NCBI GenBank assembly: GCA_036504535.1
Contig: DASXUY010000049.1
Coordinates: forward strand, 62,001 to 126,000
Direction of reading: 5' to 3'
Source: JARLGU01 sp036504535
GTDB taxonomy: Bacteria; Armatimonadota; Armatimonadia; Armatimonadales; Capsulimonadaceae
DNA length: 64,000 nt
In this document: in pieces, positions 8,443-17,562 of the stretch
How the letters are laid out: each line of letters starts with the position of its first letter
Position numbering within the stretch: the first letter of the stretch is position 1
Translations under genes and position numbers: made by a program
Notes under the pieces: generated by a model
What the model saw: only the letters and a program-made list of their open reading frames with translations
The model's database searches: none
What the model was told of the DNA's origin: nothing

Positions 8443-9777
8443 ATGACACAAACTTACCGTGCACGTTGGATATTGCCTGTTGACGCGCCGCCTATCGAAA
8501 ACGGCGAGATAGTCGTCGACGGCGGTGTGATAGCCGCTGTCCGCGCGGCGTCCCCCGGGGCCTGCGACCGGGACTTTGGCGAGGCGATCATTATGCCGGG
8601 GTTTGTCAATGCGCACACGCATGTCGAGTATACGGCCTTACGCGGGTTCCTTGAGGACGTGCCGTTCTTCCCGTGGGTGCGCGCGCTGAACGCGTCCAAG
8701 GCGGCGTTCGACATCGACGATTGGACCGTTTCCGCGCAACTCGGCGTGATGGAGTGTGTGGCGGGTGGTATCACGACCATCGGCGACAACACCGATGCCG
8801 GAGTAACGACTGCGGTGGCGTCGAATGCGGGTCTTCGTGCGACGGTGTTTCAGGAAGTATTCGGCATCGACCACCGCGAGCCTGTTGACGCGGCCATGGC
8901 CGCGCTCAAGGCGAAGATCGACACGCACCGCCGGGCCGCGTCGCCACAGGTGCGCGTCGGCGTCTCGCCGCACGCGCCATACACGGTTCGCCCTGCCCTT
9001 TTCGCGGCGCTGATGCCGTACGCGCACGCTGAACATCTCCCGATCAGCATTCACGTCGCAGAATCGCCTGCCGAAAGCGAGTTAACCGAACGAGGCACGG
9101 GGCTGTTTGCGCAGATGTATTCGGCGCGTGGTATCGAGTGGACCTCACCGGGCGCGACCCCCACAGCCTACGTCGCATCGCAACGTGCGCTCACACCGTC
9201 CACTCTCGCCGTGCACTGCGTGCACCAAAGCGCCGCAGATATCGCCATCACGGTCGCGTCGGGAGCGTCGATTGTGCACTGCCCCAAGAGTAACGCCAAG
9301 TTGGGCGCGGGAATCGCACCGCTGGCAAACTGGCTGGCCGTGCCTGGGCTGAATGTAGCGCTCGGTACCGACAGCGCCGTATCGAACAACACCCTCGACA
9401 TGTTCGAAGAGATGCGCTTTGCTCTGCTCTTGCAGCGTGCCGCTAGCGAAAACGCGGTCGCGGTCACCGCTCAGCAGGTGGTTGAAGCCGCCACAATGGG
9501 CGGAGCGGTAGCGATGGGGATAGATAAACTCGTCGGAAGCCTGGCCGCTGGCAAGCGTGCCGATTTCATTTGCGTATCGCTCAATGCAGCGCACTCGTGG
9601 CCAGCGACGAACCCCTACTCGGCGCTCGTGCACTCCTGCCGCGCCGACGATGTCGTGCTCACCGTTGTCGACGGTCAGCCGCTCTACCGCGACGGCGAAT
9701 GGCTCACCATCGACAGCGACCGCGTGCTCGCAAGTGCTGCAAGAATGCGTCGAAAGGCACCGGCAGTACAGCCATGA
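8443..9777 (+). CDS. Metal-dependent amidohydrolase (ATZ/TRZ, chlorohydrolase/deaminase family)
   Basis: 444 residues from ATG 8443; the frame is open further upstream, but that part lacks family similarity. Motifs of the cytosine-deaminase-like branch are in order: NAHTHVEY (metal ligands H58, H60), VSPHAPYTV, ISIHVAES (third His), HCVHQS, HCPKSNAKLGAG and LGTDSAVSNNTLDMFEE (metal Asp). The N-terminal MTQTYRARWILPVDAPPIENG is the usual beta-sandwich start. Family members deaminate or dechlorinate purine or triazine-like rings, e.g. S-adenosylhomocysteine, methylthioadenosine or aminofutalosine; which one cannot be told from sequence. The aminofutalosine deaminase step of menaquinone synthesis is a reasonable alternative, though no other mqn gene is in view. 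It overlaps the next gene by ATGA. Confidence 0.9.
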   Translation: MTQTYRARWILPVDAPPIENGEIVVDGGVIAAVRAASPGACDRDFGEAIIMPGFVNAHTHVEYTALRGFLEDVPFFPWVRALNASKAAFDIDDWTVSAQLGVMECVAGGITTIGDNTDAGVTTAVASNAGLRATVFQEVFGIDHREPVDAAMAALKAKIDTHRRAASPQVRVGVSPHAPYTVRPALFAALMPYAHAEHLPISIHVAESPAESELTERGTGLFAQMYSARGIEWTSPGATPTAYVASQRALTPSTLAVHCVHQSAADIAITVASGASIVHCPKSNAKLGAGIAPLANWLAVPGLNVALGTDSAVSNNTLDMFEEMRFALLLQRAASENAVAVTAQQVVEAATMGGAVAMGIDKLVGSLAAGKRADFICVSLNAAHSWPATNPYSALVHSCRADDVVLTVVDGQPLYRDGEWLTIDSDRVLASAARMRRKAPAVQP

Positions 9778-10568
9778 GCACCGAAACACCATCGCACGAC
9801 CAGATTACGATTAGGCAGCGCCTTGCAGCGCTTTTCCCGCAGCCCGCGCCCGACGGCCCGACGGATAACCGCACAGCCGCGATCACATTCGTTGTCGGCG
9901 GTATCGTTTCGGCGTTCCTGTTTTACGCCAACGGGCGCATGTATCCGTTCGAGGAGTACCAGATCGTCAACGTCGCCGCGCTCTTCTGGCTGCCGATTGT
10001 TGCGGTGATGTTGTTCTGCAAACAGACGCCGTCGGAGTTCGGCTTGCGCGCCGGCGACCGAAAACTGGGGTGGATGTGGGTCGCGATTGGCTATCTCGCC
10101 ATGCTTCCAGCGGTTCTTGTCGTTGCCCACAACCCGGAGTTCACACAATACTATGTCCGCCGCATGACACAGCCTCTGGCGGTCACGAATTGGGCACCGT
10201 TCCCGTACACGGGGCATCCAACCGTTGTTAGCGTAGCGTACTACGAGATCGTCATGGGCGTCTATTTCTTCTGCTGGGAGTTCTTCTTCCGCGGCTTCAT
10301 GCTGTTCGGCCTCGCCAGGGGAAGCAAAATCGGCGTCTGGGGTGCAATCATCCTGCAAACCATCCCGTTCACGCTCCTCCACTGGTCGCTGGCTCCGGGG
10401 GCAGCGAAACCAGGACTGGAGACCTTTGGCGCGGCGCTTGGGGGGCCAGCACTCGGCTACCTGGCGTTCCGAACACGCACCTTCTTCTACGGATTCCTCA
10501 TCCACTGGCTCATGGCTAGCACCCTCGACCTCCTCGTCGTGTGGCCGCACCTGGCGGCGATTCGTTAG
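9774..10568 (+). CDS. CPBP family (CAAX-like) intramembrane metalloprotease
   Basis: 264 residues from ATG 9774, which overlaps the stop of the amidohydrolase gene (ATGA), so translation is coupled. Several hydrophobic segments are visible (VVGGIVSAFLFYANG; ALFWLPIVAVMLF; GWMWVAIGYLAMLPAVLVV). The CPBP/Abi motifs are present: WEFFFRGFMLFGL (a Glu then FFxRG; the usual EE is WE here), a TIPFTLLHW helix with His, and GFLIHWLMASTLD with the last His. Family members include CAAX prenyl proteases and bacteriocin self-immunity proteins. The single Glu is a mild deviation. Function of the pair with the amidohydrolase is unknown. Confidence 0.85.
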   Translation: MSTETPSHDQITIRQRLAALFPQPAPDGPTDNRTAAITFVVGGIVSAFLFYANGRMYPFEEYQIVNVAALFWLPIVAVMLFCKQTPSEFGLRAGDRKLGWMWVAIGYLAMLPAVLVVAHNPEFTQYYVRRMTQPLAVTNWAPFPYTGHPTVVSVAYYEIVMGVYFFCWEFFFRGFMLFGLARGSKIGVWGAIILQTIPFTLLHWSLAPGAAKPGLETFGAALGGPALGYLAFRTRTFFYGFLIHWLMASTLDLLVVWPHLAAIR

Positions 10569-10729
10569 CATACGCGCCCAAAAACCCGACAACCCCACGC
10601 CGTTACAAATAAGCCTCAAATGAGAGCGATTCCGTGATTAAGATCGCCTGATTGTGGGCAATATACAGCAGTCAACCTTGGTCGCGTAACAACTGCGCGC
10701 CAGAATGCTGAAATTTGAAAGGCACTCCA

Positions 10730-11107
10730 ATGGACAAAACACCCTATACAAGCTCCTCCGACATTGTGGGCGGAGTTCCGATTCTTCGCGTTAGTGGCGA
10801 GATCGACATCTACACAGCCCCGCTCTTTAAAGAGTCGATCATCGGTCTGGTCGACGAAGGGCACGCCAACATCCTGATCGACATGACCAACGTGGCGTTC
10901 ATGGACAGCAGCGGATTTGGGACGCTCCTTTCGGCGTCGAAGCCTCTGCGACCGATGGGCGGTTCCCTATCGCTGACGGGCTGCAACGAAGCCATTTCGC
11001 GGATGCTTGAGATTACCCGATTGAACACGCTGGTACCGGTCTACAAGACCCTCGACGAAGCCCTTGCGAAGGTCAAACCTCTGCGCGTCGAACCTGCGTT
11101 AGTATAG
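10730..11107 (+). CDS. STAS-domain anti-sigma factor antagonist (SpoIIAA/RsbV-like)
   Basis: 125 residues. ATG 10730 is preferred over the TTG at 10715 because GAAAGG lies 7 nt before it. The whole protein is one STAS domain: GVPILRVSGEIDIYTAPLFKE, ILIDMTNVAFMDSSGFGTL and a C-terminal helix. The DSSG signature carries the serine pair S60/S61 at which partner-switching kinases phosphorylate such proteins. No cognate RsbW-type kinase or PP2C phosphatase is adjacent, so its partners must be elsewhere. It probably acts in control of a stress or envelope sigma factor. It converges on the next gene. Confidence 0.93.
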   Translation: MDKTPYTSSSDIVGGVPILRVSGEIDIYTAPLFKESIIGLVDEGHANILIDMTNVAFMDSSGFGTLLSASKPLRPMGGSLSLTGCNEAISRMLEITRLNTLVPVYKTLDEALAKVKPLRVEPALV

Positions 11108-11128
11108 CCAGCGGCCGGTAAGCCTGTC

Positions 11129-13402
11129 CTACCCGCGGACGCGTCGCCACGCCACGAGCCAGCACGTCGCCAAGGCCGTCAAGCTGGCGAGCGCCGCCAG
11201 TGCAAGGTACAGTCCGCTACGGAATGATGCGGGGTCGTATCGCATGTCGATAGGGTCGGGAGACGTTGACGTCACCGTGCTGAACACGGCAGGGCCTTGC
11301 GTGATTGCGAGCGGCTTGCCCGCTTGTGTTGCCGTCCAGCCTGGATACCACTGGTCGGAGATAATAACGGGGCCAGAACCTTTGATAAGCACACGTGTCG
11401 GCGATATGTGTTCTATTCGCGGCTGAACGGTGTCGTCTGCGGTAAGCAGCGTCGCCCCGGTGTCAGTGTAGATGACCGCGTCCGGACCAACGTAAGTTGC
11501 GCCTGCAGGATTCGCGCCGGGCGGGGCAATGATATATTCCGCCCCGGCAAGTTGCGACCACTTAGTCACGTTGCCGTTCGTAAAGATCATGTTGCCGTTT
11601 TCGCGGGGGCTCGGGTCCGCGCCGCCATTGAGCTGCGCGGCAAAGCTCTTGTACTGCGCCGTTTGCAGCGAGTCGTATCCCTGCACTTCACGAAGACCGT
11701 AAACCGTTGCGGCGTTCGGCGGGAGGATGGCGTTCGGCGCTTTGTACAGGCTCCATTCCCGGTTCGCTGGCATTATGCGCGCCGATCCTGCGTGTTCCTT
11801 CAGCCATGTGATGGCTGGCGTGTCTGGGAAGACCTGCGCCATGGTCGCCATCCGGTTGTAGCCGTAGTTCACGGCAAGCAGGTCCACTGCCACAAGCGCC
11901 ACGAGCAGCGATTGCACCGCCGCCGGTCGCAAGCTGCCTCTCACGTGCAGCCAGAGCACTGCGCCGGTAGCGATCGCCATGGCTATCCCGATCCGCAACG
12001 AAGCGCCTAGCGCGCCAAGGATCGCCGTAATTGGTTGCCCGCCAGCGTTCGCCAGCGACATCGCTGTCACAGCCGCCAACACAGCCGCCACAGCAGCAAA
12101 CCCGCCAGCCGCTACCCCATACCGCGCTCGCTTTTCGAACACTTCCTGAGCACCGTATGCCGCAAGTACCGCCGCCGCCAACGTCCAGACGCAGAAGATA
12201 CGCGCGGGCGAACCGGTGTGGCTGAAGCCCGGGATGCCGAAGTAGAGCAACCGATCAAGCGGCGTTCCTAGCCCTACGGCGAGCGCAACAAGCCCCGTCA
12301 CGAGGAAAAACCGTACTTCGGTCGATGAGCGGAGCCGTCCTGCGACACCGATCAGCCATAATAGAAGTGCCGCGATGCCGACATAGCACGCGTTCTCAGC
12401 ATAATTGGTCGCGCCCCAATACGCCGTCTCGCCGTGATACGCCGCCGCTCCCGCCGGATCATTCTGCGTTGCGGACACGGCACCGCGGTCACCGGGACGG
12501 CCGAAGAAGTCCGGTGCGATGAGCGTGATCAGCTGATACGCGGGGGTCGCCAGCCGGACATAGCCCTGGTACCCGCCCTCCGATGGCTTCTCCGCAGCGC
12601 GATGCGAGACGCGCGACAGTTCCAGCGACGGCAGCAGTTGCGGCGCGTCGATCGCAAACGCCGTCGTCAGCGTCAGCAGCCCAAGTCCAACGACAGCAAA
12701 AAGCCTCATCCGCTCAGCGAACGCGCGGTAGACAGCGTATGCACCGACCAGCAGCATCCCGTACACCGCAATCTGGAGATGCCCCGCGAGCATCATCACG
12801 CCTAGACAAAGCCCCAGCGCAGCGGCGCGTGCCACCGACGGACGCGACGCCAGCCGGTGCGCCAGCAGCAGCGCCAGCGGTATCCACGCCGATGTGTCGA
12901 GGAACGACGGCAGCGCTAGCCAACTCACCTGCCACGTCGACAACTGCCAAACCGCACCGCCAAGCAGCGCCGCCCCTGCGCCGAGGCCGGACACGCGCCG
13001 GAGGAAGGCGTACAGGAACAACCCCGTCATCGACAGGTGGAGAATAGCGCTGACGCCGAACGCGTACGCTGGCTGGAAGATCAGAAACAAGACATTGAGA
13101 GGGTAGAGCACAGCCGATTGGCTATTCGCCAGAAACGGTGTTCCGCAGAACTCGTACGGGTTCCACAGTGGGATGTAACCCGATTTCAGCATTTCGGCGG
13201 CAAACAAGCGCCACGGGTAGAACTGGATGATGCCATCGAACTGCAGCGGGTTCCACGGCACCAGATCCGCCGGGTTGCCGGTGCGCCAGGGGTACACATC
13301 GGCCAGCAGGTGCGCTGGCAGCAGAATTCCGCCCGTAAAAACGGGCCAGAGAAGCAGGCACGGGAAGAGGACAAGCAGCAGCGCATGGTAGTATCGCTTC
13401 AC
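11129..13402 (-). CDS. YfhO-like polytopic membrane protein
   Basis: 757 residues with about 12 predicted membrane segments. The N-terminus has the family layout: one TM, then an external loop rich in WNPLQFDG, FYPWR and PLWNPYEFCGTPFLANSQSA, then TMs from residue ~95. A soluble domain (~550-700) containing GLREVQGYDSLQ precedes a last TM and basic tail. YfhO-type proteins are GT-C-fold membrane proteins thought to glycosylate lipoteichoic or other envelope polymers, or to handle lipid-linked sugars. Substrate here is unknown. It is transcribed alone, convergent with the STAS gene. Confidence 0.85.
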   Translation of the reverse strand: MKRYYHALLLVLFPCLLLWPVFTGGILLPAHLLADVYPWRTGNPADLVPWNPLQFDGIIQFYPWRLFAAEMLKSGYIPLWNPYEFCGTPFLANSQSAVLYPLNVLFLIFQPAYAFGVSAILHLSMTGLFLYAFLRRVSGLGAGAALLGGAVWQLSTWQVSWLALPSFLDTSAWIPLALLLAHRLASRPSVARAAALGLCLGVMMLAGHLQIAVYGMLLVGAYAVYRAFAERMRLFAVVGLGLLTLTTAFAIDAPQLLPSLELSRVSHRAAEKPSEGGYQGYVRLATPAYQLITLIAPDFFGRPGDRGAVSATQNDPAGAAAYHGETAYWGATNYAENACYVGIAALLLWLIGVAGRLRSSTEVRFFLVTGLVALAVGLGTPLDRLLYFGIPGFSHTGSPARIFCVWTLAAAVLAAYGAQEVFEKRARYGVAAGGFAAVAAVLAAVTAMSLANAGGQPITAILGALGASLRIGIAMAIATGAVLWLHVRGSLRPAAVQSLLVALVAVDLLAVNYGYNRMATMAQVFPDTPAITWLKEHAGSARIMPANREWSLYKAPNAILPPNAATVYGLREVQGYDSLQTAQYKSFAAQLNGGADPSPRENGNMIFTNGNVTKWSQLAGAEYIIAPPGANPAGATYVGPDAVIYTDTGATLLTADDTVQPRIEHISPTRVLIKGSGPVIISDQWYPGWTATQAGKPLAITQGPAVFSTVTSTSPDPIDMRYDPASFRSGLYLALAALASLTALATCWLVAWRRVRG

Positions 13403-13762
13403 AGGAGCATTTTACCGGAAAAAGGGCACTGGCGGGCCACAAACCTCACCAAGCCAGAGGACTGGCCCACGGCCGATCCTCGGACGACGATAAGGCGAGG
13501 CGAGATTGAGCAAGGCCAACGCCTGTAAGCACTTTTGTTCCCTTCTCCTAATCGTAAGAGTCGTCAAGAAAGTGATCCACCCATATGGATGAAAAGTTGC
13601 GCCGACCAACCTCTTTGTCTTCCCTTTAGGGGAGAAGGGGACCCAAGAAGTGGGGAAGAGAGGTTCTGTGCTTTCTAAGCAGGAGGGTAGCCATTCCTAT
13701 GGCCGGGATGAGGTATCTTTGCTAATCCACGGTCTCAATGGCCGCGTTTTCGCCCCCATCCA
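13403..13762. repeat. Gene-free stretch with inverted repeats
   Basis: No gene seen. TTCCCTTCTCCTAA (13538-13551) is the imperfect reverse complement of TTAGGGGAGAAGGG (13626-13639). GCCATTCCTATGGCC at 13690-13704 recurs, inverted, at 55555-55570. This resembles dispersed intergenic hairpin repeats. Confidence 0.6.
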
Positions 13763-14923
13763 CTACCCCGCCCCATAAAGGAATTCAACATCCACCGACG
13801 TCTCCATAACCGCGCCCGACTTCGCGGTCAGCTTAATGCCCGTCGCGGTACGCTCGATCGTAGCGACGCGGTCAAAATCCGTCCCGATCGCAACGCAGCC
13901 CATGATATAGTTCACGACGCACGGCTTATCGGCGGAAAGCTCCACCGCTGTTGGATAGCCCTTCTCGGTGAGCGCGTTCGGCGCAGATGAATCGGCCTGC
14001 CCGAGGTGGAAGTTCGATGTCGTCTCCTCCAGCCCCAGCACACCTGTATGCCGGCCGCTCCACGGCGAGTAGTGTCGGCCCCCGTTCGACATCCAGAACA
14101 CCGTGTTCCTCAGCACGTTCGGGTCCTTGAGACCAAACCAGCAATAACCTTCGCTGGGAACGGCCGCCGCTGTCCACGCGAAATCACCCGGGGCCGCGAC
14201 AATCATCACGAGGTCCTCGAAGCCCAGGCGCGACGGGTAAACGCTGATATCGGTGACCTCACCCGAAATCAGCGGCACTTGATCGAGCGCATAAAACTCT
14301 CCGCTCTGCTTCATCGTCTGGTAGCCTTTTTTCGCGGCGACCTCGAACGGTTTTGAGCACACTTGGCCATACACGAATGGGCTTGTCGAGATCGCTGCAC
14401 ATTCGGGCACGTCGGGGAACTTGAGCGTCGCATGGTGCCCAATCGCCATCGGACCTGACCCGCCCGAAATTGTGTGGCGCGAGTAAACCACAGTCTGGCC
14501 GCTACGCACTGAGAGCCGTTTCTCGTAATGCGCCTTTCGCACCTTGCCTTCCAGGCTCATCCTGATTGTAGACCCGCATTCGTCAATATCCATCGCCTCT
14601 AGCGTCCAGTCAGCATTAGCTGGCTCACCGTGAGGGGGGTACATAACGCCATCCGCTGGCTCGTCGTTGCCGCCAAAAGGGGCGCAGAAGAAGTCGCCCC
14701 GGAGAACCTGTAGCAGCGCTGGCAGAGTCTCGTCGACCGGCTCCTCCGCCCACGGAGCCACTGAGAACGGCTGAACATGCCTATCGCCAAGCGTAAAATA
14801 CACCGGCGCAAGCATGCCCGCCTTACGCGTCACATACGCTTCAACGGTATCGCTAGTAAACTTCCAGGAAGGTTGTCCGGCAACTGTTACGGTGGGATAA
14901 GCATCGGGAGCATTAGACGGCAT
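13763..14923 (-). CDS. Probable galactose-mutarotase-like beta-sandwich protein
   Basis: 386 residues without signal peptide. The ATG is preceded by AAGGAGA. The sequence is beta-rich with FDD-like and H-containing strands (GSGPMAIGHHATLKFPD), VYSRHTISGG, and SGEVTDISVYPSRLGFEDLVMI, resembling aldose 1-epimerase/galactose-mutarotase-like folds found in many carbohydrate loci. Exact catalytic His/Glu cannot be assigned. It is next to the AraC regulator and the GH10/enolase genes, so a role in handling a sugar or sugar acid is plausible. It could also be a non-catalytic sugar-binding sandwich. Confidence 0.75.
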   Translation of the reverse strand: MPSNAPDAYPTVTVAGQPSWKFTSDTVEAYVTRKAGMLAPVYFTLGDRHVQPFSVAPWAEEPVDETLPALLQVLRGDFFCAPFGGNDEPADGVMYPPHGEPANADWTLEAMDIDECGSTIRMSLEGKVRKAHYEKRLSVRSGQTVVYSRHTISGGSGPMAIGHHATLKFPDVPECAAISTSPFVYGQVCSKPFEVAAKKGYQTMKQSGEFYALDQVPLISGEVTDISVYPSRLGFEDLVMIVAAPGDFAWTAAAVPSEGYCWFGLKDPNVLRNTVFWMSNGGRHYSPWSGRHTGVLGLEETTSNFHLGQADSSAPNALTEKGYPTAVELSADKPCVVNYIMGCVAIGTDFDRVATIERTATGIKLTAKSGAVMETSVDVEFLYGAG

Positions 14924-15110
14924 ATACGATCTCCTTGGTCAACATCGACAGTGCACTCATGGTTCGGCGGAACCACGAAATATCCTGCACACACGGATAC
15001 TGGGGGTTTGAATGACTATTGCGGTATTCGATCACATTGGCCCCAACTCCGAACGAACCAAGCGTGGGGCTTGCGTAATTTGGCTGGCGACCGGTAGTCG
15101 GACATCATAA

Positions 15111-15130
15111 CCCCCATTTCCTCATGGGGG
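15111..15130 (-). terminator. Hairpin downstream of the AraC gene
   Basis: CCCCCAT (15111-15117) pairs with ATGGGGG (15124-15130) across TTCCTC. It lies 59 bp past the AraC stop on the minus strand; the following bases are only moderately T-rich. Confidence 0.4.
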
Positions 15131-15189
15131 TAAGCGAGCCGTGCGAGCTTGGGGTAACTCCAGCAATCCGCCCCTCTCCCAACCCACCT

Positions 15190-16056
15190 TTACAGCACAG
15201 CCAGCCCCGCCCTCGCCCTCACTCGGTGCGCTCGCGGCGAAACACCATAGTGGCTCTTGAATGTGCGGCTGAAATGGAACGGGTCGCCCCAACCTACTGA
15301 TTCGCCTACTTCAGCGATCCCGAGTTCCGTCGTGACCAGCAGGTGAGACGCGCGCTCCAGGCGGTGGCGTGTCAGCGCATCGTACGGCGTTCCCCCCGTG
15401 GCCTGTCGAAATACCGTGTGGAATCGCGACGGCGACAGGCAGCACAACGATGCGAGCGCGGCAATGTCCGGTGGTTCTGCAAAATGGGCTGCGAGGTATT
15501 CAAGCGCGGGCGACACGCGTGCAATTCCCTGGACCCGCTGACCGGCGTCGGGCTTTATCGTCGATTGCCTTAGCAGGATGCGACCAAGATTGTGCGCAAC
15601 GGACCTCCGACAAACCCCGCGAGTAATCGCGTCACTGACACTATCGAGGAGCAGTGACGCCTCGATCTCACTTGACGCTTCAGCGGCATCGGCCCCGACC
15701 AAGACATCCGGCAAATTGTATAGCGAGAACGCGTCGACACCTCCGAAGGCGGTTGCCGTGATCGCCGAGTATGAATACGCAACATCCCCGCCGGAGATAA
15801 TTGTGTGCAGTCTGGGCGTCGCTGGCCGCAAACAGATGACACCCCCTTCGCTCCACTTAACTTCGCGCACAACGCCATCTTTGCGTAGCTGGGTGAGGAT
15901 ACAGCCGCGACGCATCCGTGCAAGGACGGTGCCTGGCGCTGGCGGGGACCACCAGGCACCGAAGTGCGAAGCGCCCACTTCAAGTTCGCCCACACCTACT
16001 AGCTCGCAAACAACGTCTTCGGCTGGCTGCGGGACAATTGCCTTGTTGAATCTCAT
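15190..16056 (-). CDS. AraC-family transcriptional regulator
   Basis: 288 residues. Residues ~190-280 form the double helix-turn-helix: IAALASLCCLSPSRFHTVFR, then ELGIAEVGESVGWGDPFHFS and the signature RTFKSHYGVSPRAHR. The N-terminal ~150 residues are a cupin-like sensing part. It is transcribed divergently from the GH10 gene with a 103-bp gap, the usual layout of an AraC activator and its target. Cys-rich short patches (RGVCRRS) are unremarkable. Ligand is probably a xylan- or uronate-derived sugar, inferred from the neighbours. Confidence 0.93.
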   Translation of the reverse strand: MRFNKAIVPQPAEDVVCELVGVGELEVGASHFGAWWSPPAPGTVLARMRRGCILTQLRKDGVVREVKWSEGGVICLRPATPRLHTIISGGDVAYSYSAITATAFGGVDAFSLYNLPDVLVGADAAEASSEIEASLLLDSVSDAITRGVCRRSVAHNLGRILLRQSTIKPDAGQRVQGIARVSPALEYLAAHFAEPPDIAALASLCCLSPSRFHTVFRQATGGTPYDALTRHRLERASHLLVTTELGIAEVGESVGWGDPFHFSRTFKSHYGVSPRAHRVRARAGLAVL

Positions 16057-16078
16057 GACAGTATTTTACAACATGTTT

Positions 16079-16095
16079 ATAGGAATATATCCTAT
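16079..16095. promoter_or_regulatory. Palindromic candidate operator between AraC and GH10 genes
   Basis: Perfect inverted repeat ATAGGA-ATATA-TCCTAT centred in the divergent gap, overlapping the -35 region of the GH10 promoter. A plausible regulator binding site; AraC proteins often prefer direct repeats, so another factor is possible. Confidence 0.45.
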
Positions 16096-16123
16096 TTATC
16101 CGGTCACTTGATGTTGTTATAAT
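16095..16123 (+). promoter_or_regulatory. Promoter of the GH10 gene
   Basis: Perfect TATAAT at 16118-16123 and a weak -35 (TTTATC, 16095-16100) with a 17-bp spacer. A weak -35 is what an activator-dependent promoter would show. Confidence 0.55.
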
Positions 16124-16159
16124 TGACATGTGCTGTCAAAAAACAAAGGAGTTATGACT

Positions 16160-17461
16160 ATGAACGAACTTGCACGGCGGCTATCGCGCCATTTTACATC
16201 CATCGACCCCGAGGTCGATTTCCGGATCAGGCAGGGCATCGACAGTAATCGAAAGAGCTTTGCGACGCTCAATATCGTGGATGGCGAAGGCGTGCCGGTC
16301 CAGGCAGCACGCGTAAAGGTCACCCTGAAGCGCCACGCGTACCAGTTTGGCTGCAACCTTTTCATGCTCAAGCAGTTTCCACACGAGGAACAGAACGCGG
16401 CATACGAAGAGACATTCCGAGACGTATTCAACCTCGCCGTCGTGCCGTTCTACTGGTCAGACCTCGAGCCTGTTGACGGTTCACCCCGCTTCGCTGCCGA
16501 CAGTCCCAACATCTACCGCCGCCCCGCGCCAGATCTCTGCGTTGAGTACTGCGAGCGAAATGGCATCACCCCCAAGGGGCACCCGCTTCTCTGGCACCAA
16601 TTCTGGCCCGCATGGCTGACCGGCAGCAAGCGGGAGATTGAAATGCGAATCGTACAGCGGTTCGAGGAGATTGCCGCCCGCTACGGAGATCGAATCCGCA
16701 TTTGGGATGTCGCCAATGAAGCGCAATCACCTGGTGTCAACCCGCGACTGCCTGATTCCCACGTCGATTTCGCGTTCGAGCACGCTGCCCGATTGTTTCC
16801 GACCAGCACACTCACGTACAACGACGATTGCCATTGGTACGATCTCCACGGCGACTATTCGCCAGTTTATCTGCTTGTTCAGCACCTTATGGACCGCGGT
16901 CGAAAAGTGAATGCGCTCGGATGCCAGTATCACATGTTCGATGGGCAAATTGAAAAAGTCGACACTATGCTCAACCCACGTCACCTTTTCGCCTGCCTCG
17001 ATCAATACGGCAAACTCGGGCTTCCGATCAATATGTCCGAGATCAGTTTGGTTTCGCGCCACGATCTGGGGGATGGCGACGAGTTTCAGTCCCTCTTCCT
17101 CGAACGTCTCTACAGCGTCTGGTTCAGCCACGCCGCGACGAACGGGCTCATTTGGTGGAACCTGGTCGATGGCACAGCAGCGTACGCGCCCCTCGGATCC
17201 GACGAAGGTGAGAACAAACTGCGCGCGGGACTTGTAAACTTCGACTTTACGCCAAAGAAAGCGTTCAAAACCCTCAAGCGCCTGATCCAGCACGAATGGA
17301 CCACCAACGAGACAGTCGAGTATTCAGCCCAAGCGCCGAACATATTCCACGGCTTCCACGGTGAATACGACGCAGAAGTCACGACGGCCGCTGGCACGTT
17401 CAAGACCAGCTTTTCTCTGCGCGAAAAGCAATCCAACACGATCCGGATCGTCCTGCCGTAA
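16160..17461 (+). CDS. GH10 family glycoside hydrolase (xylanase-like), cytoplasmic
   Basis: 433 residues from ATG 16160, which has AAAGGA at good distance; ATG 16154 is also possible. The GH10 motifs are clear: YQFGCNLFMLKQF, VPFYWSDLEPVDG, ITPKGHPLLWHQFWPAWL, IRIWDVANEAQSPG with acid/base E187, and INMSEISLVSRHD with nucleophile E294. There is a short beta extension before the barrel (ATLNIVDGEGVPVQAARVKVTLK). No signal peptide is present, so it likely cleaves imported xylo-oligosaccharides rather than polymer. It is divergent from the AraC gene and followed after 101 bp by a sugar-acid dehydratase. Confidence 0.95.
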   Translation: MNELARRLSRHFTSIDPEVDFRIRQGIDSNRKSFATLNIVDGEGVPVQAARVKVTLKRHAYQFGCNLFMLKQFPHEEQNAAYEETFRDVFNLAVVPFYWSDLEPVDGSPRFAADSPNIYRRPAPDLCVEYCERNGITPKGHPLLWHQFWPAWLTGSKREIEMRIVQRFEEIAARYGDRIRIWDVANEAQSPGVNPRLPDSHVDFAFEHAARLFPTSTLTYNDDCHWYDLHGDYSPVYLLVQHLMDRGRKVNALGCQYHMFDGQIEKVDTMLNPRHLFACLDQYGKLGLPINMSEISLVSRHDLGDGDEFQSLFLERLYSVWFSHAATNGLIWWNLVDGTAAYAPLGSDEGENKLRAGLVNFDFTPKKAFKTLKRLIQHEWTTNETVEYSAQAPNIFHGFHGEYDAEVTTAAGTFKTSFSLREKQSNTIRIVLP

Positions 17462-17470
17462 AGGAATCGC

Positions 17471-17544
17471 ATCCGGCGCTCGCCGGATACTCCCAGGCTG
17501 CACTCACATCATGCGGCACTCAAAAAGCCCGCATTGAGTGCAGC
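17471..17544 (+). terminator. Two stem-loops between GH10 and dehydratase genes
   Basis: ATCCGGCG-CT-CGCCGGAT (17471-17488) is followed by a larger stem GCTGCACTCA (17497-17506) / TGAGTGCAGC (17535-17544) with inner ATGCG/CGCAT pairs. No T tract follows, so it may attenuate or stabilise the mRNA rather than end it. Confidence 0.5.
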
Positions 17545-17562
17545 TTCGCCAAAGGAAATGAC

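Noticed and set aside
9570..9773. Longer start for the CPBP protease overlapping the amidohydrolase
   Set aside because: It would overlap about 200 bp of a conserved gene; the ATGA coupling at 9774 is the natural start.
9145..9792. Long minus-strand frames opposite the amidohydrolase, and 9684-10619 opposite the CPBP gene
   Set aside because: Shadow frames of GC-rich genes with Arg/His/Cys-rich composition and no ribosome sites or family motifs.
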